Assembly: GCA_965279355.1 (NCBI GenBank)
Contig: OZ257155.1
Location: 4,712,001-4,776,000 of the forward strand
DNA: 64,000 bases
Source: G965279355 sp965279355
GTDB taxonomy: Bacteria; Pseudomonadota; Alphaproteobacteria; CACIAM-22H2
Reading direction: 5' to 3'
A program made the translations under genes and the position numbers. The first letter of the stretch is position 1. Each line of letters starts with the position of its first letter. This document shows positions 59,938-64,000 of the stretch, piece by piece. Below the pieces are notes generated by a model. It did no database searches, was not told the origin of the DNA, and worked only from the letters and a program-made list of their open reading frames with translations.

Positions 59938-60588
59938 TCAGGCTCCCGGTGTCATGCCGCCGCCGGAACGCCGGCCGGCGGTGTTGATGAAGATGCGCGA
60001 CAGTACGAAGCCGGCAACCAGCGAGCCGGCAAAGAAGACGGCGGGCTGTTTACGGGCAAAGCTGCCGACGGATTCAATCGCCTCGTCGATGCTGGTATCG
60101 CGCATCGCGGCGGATACCCGTTCGAGCTGCTCGGCGGCGCCATGGATGAGCCCGCCGGTTCCCGGAATCTGCCGCTCAAGCTGGTCCGCGGCATCGTGCA
60201 CGGCATCGGCAAAGCCCCCGATCCGCTCCGCGCCCGCCGCTTTCTGCTGCTCGGCGATTTCCCGCGCTTTCTCCTTCATCGGATCGACAAGGCCGGCGGC
60301 CTGATCGCGGACATCGCCGATCAGGTCGGCGGCCTGCTGCTTGGCTTCGCTCGCAAAGTCGGAGGCCTGGGTTTTCATCTGGTCGATGAATTCGCCGGCC
60401 TGACCCTTGACGTCCTGGGCCAGATCGCCGGCCTGCCGCTTGGCTTCTTCGGCCAGCAGCGTGAATTGCTCCTGCGCGGACTCGATCGTCTGCTGGCTGG
60501 CCAGTGGGGCGTTCGGGTCCGTATCCCGGCTGTCCCGGCTGGCGCGGCGCGGTTCGCGCTCGCCGAATGCCTGCGAAGCCTCGTCCAT
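59938..60588 (-). CDS. Amphipathic-helix protein with C-terminal membrane anchor
   Basis: The 216-residue product is rich in Ala, Gln, Asp and Lys. Residues about 35-120 form repeated amphipathic 11-residue-like units (AKRQAGDLAQDVKGQAGEFI, QAADLIGDVRDQAAGLVDPM). A C-terminal membrane helix (KQPAVFFAGSLVAGFVLSRI) and a short tail follow. It resembles 'nutrient deprivation-induced' proteins of rhizobia and YqjD/ElaB-type ribosome- or membrane-associated proteins. It is the first gene of the operon with holin-like, DUF3618 and YihY genes. Confidence 0.75.
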   Translation of the reverse strand: MDEASQAFGEREPRRASRDSRDTDPNAPLASQQTIESAQEQFTLLAEEAKRQAGDLAQDVKGQAGEFIDQMKTQASDFASEAKQQAADLIGDVRDQAAGLVDPMKEKAREIAEQQKAAGAERIGGFADAVHDAADQLERQIPGTGGLIHGAAEQLERVSAAMRDTSIDEAIESVGSFARKQPAVFFAGSLVAGFVLSRIFINTAGRRSGGGMTPGA

Positions 60589-60722
60589 GACTGGGGGTCT
60601 CCTGCCGAAGGGGTGTCATGGGCAAACGGTTCTCCGGCCCGTCGGTTCCTGCGGGCGGGCTTCCGGCCTTGGCGGGGGGCGGCGCATCTGGCACAAGACG
60701 CCCAGCCATACGAGGACGAGCA

Positions 60723-62435
<1,713 letters not shown>

Positions 62436-62454
62436 GGGACCGCGTTCCGCTCCG

Positions 62455-63045
62455 ATGGACCTCGCACAGATCCTCGATCTGATCCGGCAGCATGGCGACG
62501 CGGCCTACGGCTTCGTGTTCGCCTATGCCGCGTCGAACAGCATGCTCATGCCGCTCTTCGCCGGCTATGCCGCGCATCAGAATGTCTTCGACTGGGGCAC
62601 GCTGGTGCTGGTCTGCGCCGCCGGCAGCTTCGCGGGCGACACGATCCGCTTCTGGATCGGGCGGCGCTACGGTCCCGCCTGCGCCAACTTCTTTCCGCGG
62701 GCGGGGAAGGGGATCGACATCGTTCTGCGGCTGATCGACCGGCATCATCTGTGGATGCTGCTCGCCTATCGCTATCCGCATGGCGTGCGCGGCGTCGCGG
62801 GCTTCGCCTTTGGCATGTCAAAGACGCCGTGGCCGCGCTTTCTGGTTATCAATGCCGTCTCGGCGGTGGTGTGGGCGGTGACCTTGGTCTCGATCGGCTA
62901 CAGTTTCGGCCATGTATCGGAGAAGACGCTGGGCGAGACGGCGTCCACGCTCAGCCTGGGCATCCTCGTCCTGTTCCTGGCGCTCGGCTGGTATCTGTCC
63001 AAGCGGCTTGATCGCGTCATCGAGCGCGAGAGCCGCAACCCATAA
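62455..63045 (+). CDS. DedA family membrane protein
   Basis: The 196-residue membrane protein carries the DedA pattern with GSFAGDTIRFWIGRRYG and the conserved arginine region YRYPHGVRGVAGFAFGMSKT. The conserved Gly and Arg residues needed in DedA are present. About four to five membrane segments are seen. DedA proteins are linked to lipid flipping (for example undecaprenyl phosphate) and membrane homeostasis. It follows glnS by 19 bases. Confidence 0.9.
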   Translation: MDLAQILDLIRQHGDAAYGFVFAYAASNSMLMPLFAGYAAHQNVFDWGTLVLVCAAGSFAGDTIRFWIGRRYGPACANFFPRAGKGIDIVLRLIDRHHLWMLLAYRYPHGVRGVAGFAFGMSKTPWPRFLVINAVSAVVWAVTLVSIGYSFGHVSEKTLGETASTLSLGILVLFLALGWYLSKRLDRVIERESRNP

Positions 63046-63077
63046 AAAAACCGCCCGCGATTTCTCGCGGGCGGTTT
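63044..63077. terminator. Bidirectional intrinsic terminator
   Basis: CCGCCCGCGA (63051-63060) and TCGCGGGCGG (63065-63074) pair around TTTC. It is preceded by seven A residues and followed by TTT. It serves the DedA gene on the plus strand (weakly) and the DUF2852 gene on the minus strand (strong U tract). Confidence 0.92.
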
Positions 63078-63094
63078 CATTTTCTTGCCTGAGT

Positions 63095-63538
63095 TCAGGC
63101 CTGCGGTGACGGCGCCTCGGTCTCGGGTTTGCGGCGTTCCGACATGAACTGGTCGAACTCCGACTTGTCCTTGGCGTGGCGCAGGCGGTCCAGGAAGTCG
63201 AAGAACTCGCGCTGTTCGTCTTCGAGACGGCGCAGCGTCTCGTCGCGATATTCGTCGAAGGCGCGGTTGCCGCTCGACGGCTGCGGCTGTTGCTGGCCGT
63301 TTCCGTACCAGCGACCGGCCTTCGCCTGAAAGCGGTCCATCTTCTCCTGGAAGCGGTTCATCTTCCGCTGCCAACGATCGCTACCTTCGCTACCCTGTCT
63401 CCAACAGCCCATTCTTCCACTCCATATGAGAAATGCGAGAAGCCCAAGTCCGGCGGGCCAGAACACGATGAAGCTGAACACCATCAGCCCGATCCAGGCC
63501 GGTTTTCCGATGTCATCCAGCCGCGCAACAATTGCCAT
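63095..63538 (-). CDS. DUF2852 domain protein
   Basis: The 147-residue protein begins MAIVARLDDIGKPAW and has a membrane helix with GLMVFSFIVFWPAGLGLLAF. A Trp/Met/Arg-rich stretch and a long polar helical tail follow (AFDEYRDETLRRLEDEQREF, FDFLDRLRHAKDKSEFDQFM). This is the DUF2852 pattern, found in alphaproteobacteria and of unknown function. AGGGAG six bases before the ATG supports the start. A palindrome 75 bases upstream suggests repressor control. Confidence 0.9.
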   Translation of the reverse strand: MAIVARLDDIGKPAWIGLMVFSFIVFWPAGLGLLAFLIWSGRMGCWRQGSEGSDRWQRKMNRFQEKMDRFQAKAGRWYGNGQQQPQPSSGNRAFDEYRDETLRRLEDEQREFFDFLDRLRHAKDKSEFDQFMSERRKPETEAPSPQA

Positions 63539-63612
63539 CCGACGCTCCCTCTTGTTGAAGACACTGGGTGGTCCAAGACCCAATATGGTGACGACCCTGA
63601 CGATGTGACTCG

Positions 63613-63637
63613 ATGTTAATGTTTATAACATTAACAT
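63613..63637. promoter_or_regulatory. 25-bp perfect palindromic operator before DUF2852
   Basis: ATGTTAATGTT (63613-63623), TAT, AACATTAACAT (63627-63637): 11-bp arms without mismatch in an AT-rich island. It lies between the 3' end of a TetR gene and the DUF2852 gene on the same strand, as expected for a TetR-type operator. Confidence 0.75.
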
Positions 63638-63684
63638 AGGGGCAGTCGGCCGGCCTGTCAAGACGGCCCATCAAGACGGCAGAG

Positions 63685-64000
63685 TTATTTCGCGGCGGGG
63701 TCGAGGCCGCGCAGATAAATGAGTGTCGCCGCTTCCAGCAGATCCTCGGGCGACATCGGCAGCTTGCGCCGCGCCTGGTCGCCACGACCGAACAGCGAGG
63801 CGATGCCGTGCGACAGCGCCCAGATGTGCAGGCTCATCATCAGGGCCGGCGGCCGTTTTTCCTTCGGCAGGGTCGTCGCCAGCGCCTCGGCGGCATTGCG
63901 TAGCACGTTGAAGGCGTTCTCCGATGCTTCGCGCAGGGCAGGGCTGGTATCGAGCGGCACGCCCGCCTCGAACATCGCGGAATAGAACGCCGGCTCCTCC
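63685..64000 (-). CDS. TetR/AcrR family regulator, C-terminal part (partial)
   Basis: The gene continues beyond the window edge; at least 104 codons are present and the N-terminal DNA-binding domain is not. The visible part (EEPAFYSAMFEAGVPLD, LMMSLHIWALSHGIASLFGR, PEDLLEAATLIYLRGLD) fits the C-terminal WHG-type ligand domain of TetR regulators. A start at 63975 would leave out the open frame that continues to the edge. It probably represses the DUF2852 gene through the palindrome downstream. Confidence 0.82.
   Translation of the reverse strand, partial: EEPAFYSAMFEAGVPLDTSPALREASENAFNVLRNAAEALATTLPKEKRPPALMMSLHIWALSHGIASLFGRGDQARRKLPMSPEDLLEAATLIYLRGLDPAAK

Overview
The window comes from the chromosome of a GC-rich, flagellated alphaproteobacterium, most likely in or near the Rhodospirillales. 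I infer this from gene content and order. The pointers are the divergent fliP-fliO-fhlB / flgBC-fliEQR-flhB-cckA cluster, a recA-alaS-icd neighbourhood, a DksA without zinc cysteines, DUF6468 and MotE-like genes behind fliM, and operator motifs that resemble CtrA, RpoN and alphaproteobacterial LexA sites. I cannot name the species. No tRNA, rRNA, CRISPR array, insertion sequence or prophage was seen.

Layout. 1-10142: the end of dksA, then a minus-strand flgF-flgG-flgA-flgH operon with a good sigma-54-like promoter, and divergently fliL-fliM-DUF6468-motE-like plus a 1128-residue TPR protein. 10139-17620: an iron module. hemP, a siderophore receptor, piuC, a PepSY/PiuB-like reductase, exbB, exbD and tonB run on the minus strand; bfd and bfr run divergently. 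A pair of near-identical Fur-like operators sits between the two. 17624-24659: fhlB-fliO-fliP (minus) and flgB-flgC-fliE-fliQ-fliR-flhB-cckA (plus), diverging from an AT-rich region with two CtrA-like boxes. 24765-33735: three paralogous Rieske oxygenase alpha subunits, interrupted on the other strand by recQ, a BaiN-like flavoprotein and a TPR/GT41 glycosyltransferase. 34044-46651: a small HTH gene, recA with SOS-like boxes, a second TPR/GT41 protein, alaS, a soluble sensor kinase, a TPR/GT-A-like protein, a DUF427 gene, icd and a split chromate transporter. 46652-57341: a LOG-family nucleosidase, two c-type cytochrome genes, a LysM protein, psd-pssA, a PAS_5 protein, an OmpA-type lipoprotein, an FAD oxidoreductase, an MDR dehydrogenase and a hybrid kinase. 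57361-64000: a four-gene envelope/stress operon (YihY, DUF3618, holin-like, amphipathic protein), glnS, a DedA protein, a DUF2852 gene behind a 25-bp palindrome, and the cut end of a TetR gene.

How it fits together. The flagellar genes supply the export gate, rod, rings and switch, and cckA (CtrA phosphorelay) sits at the end of the class II-type operon. The iron genes pair high-affinity uptake with storage and release under what looks like shared iron control. Three TPR-linked glycosyltransferases around recA raise the possibility of protein glycosylation, for example of flagellin as with Caulobacter FlmG, but substrates cannot be read from the sequence. The points I find most worth testing are the intrinsic terminator embedded in the signal-peptide region of a dihaem cytochrome gene, the paired Fur-like operators, the 25-bp palindrome before DUF2852, the hairpin covering the bfr ribosome binding site, and the partnerless Rieske triplet.
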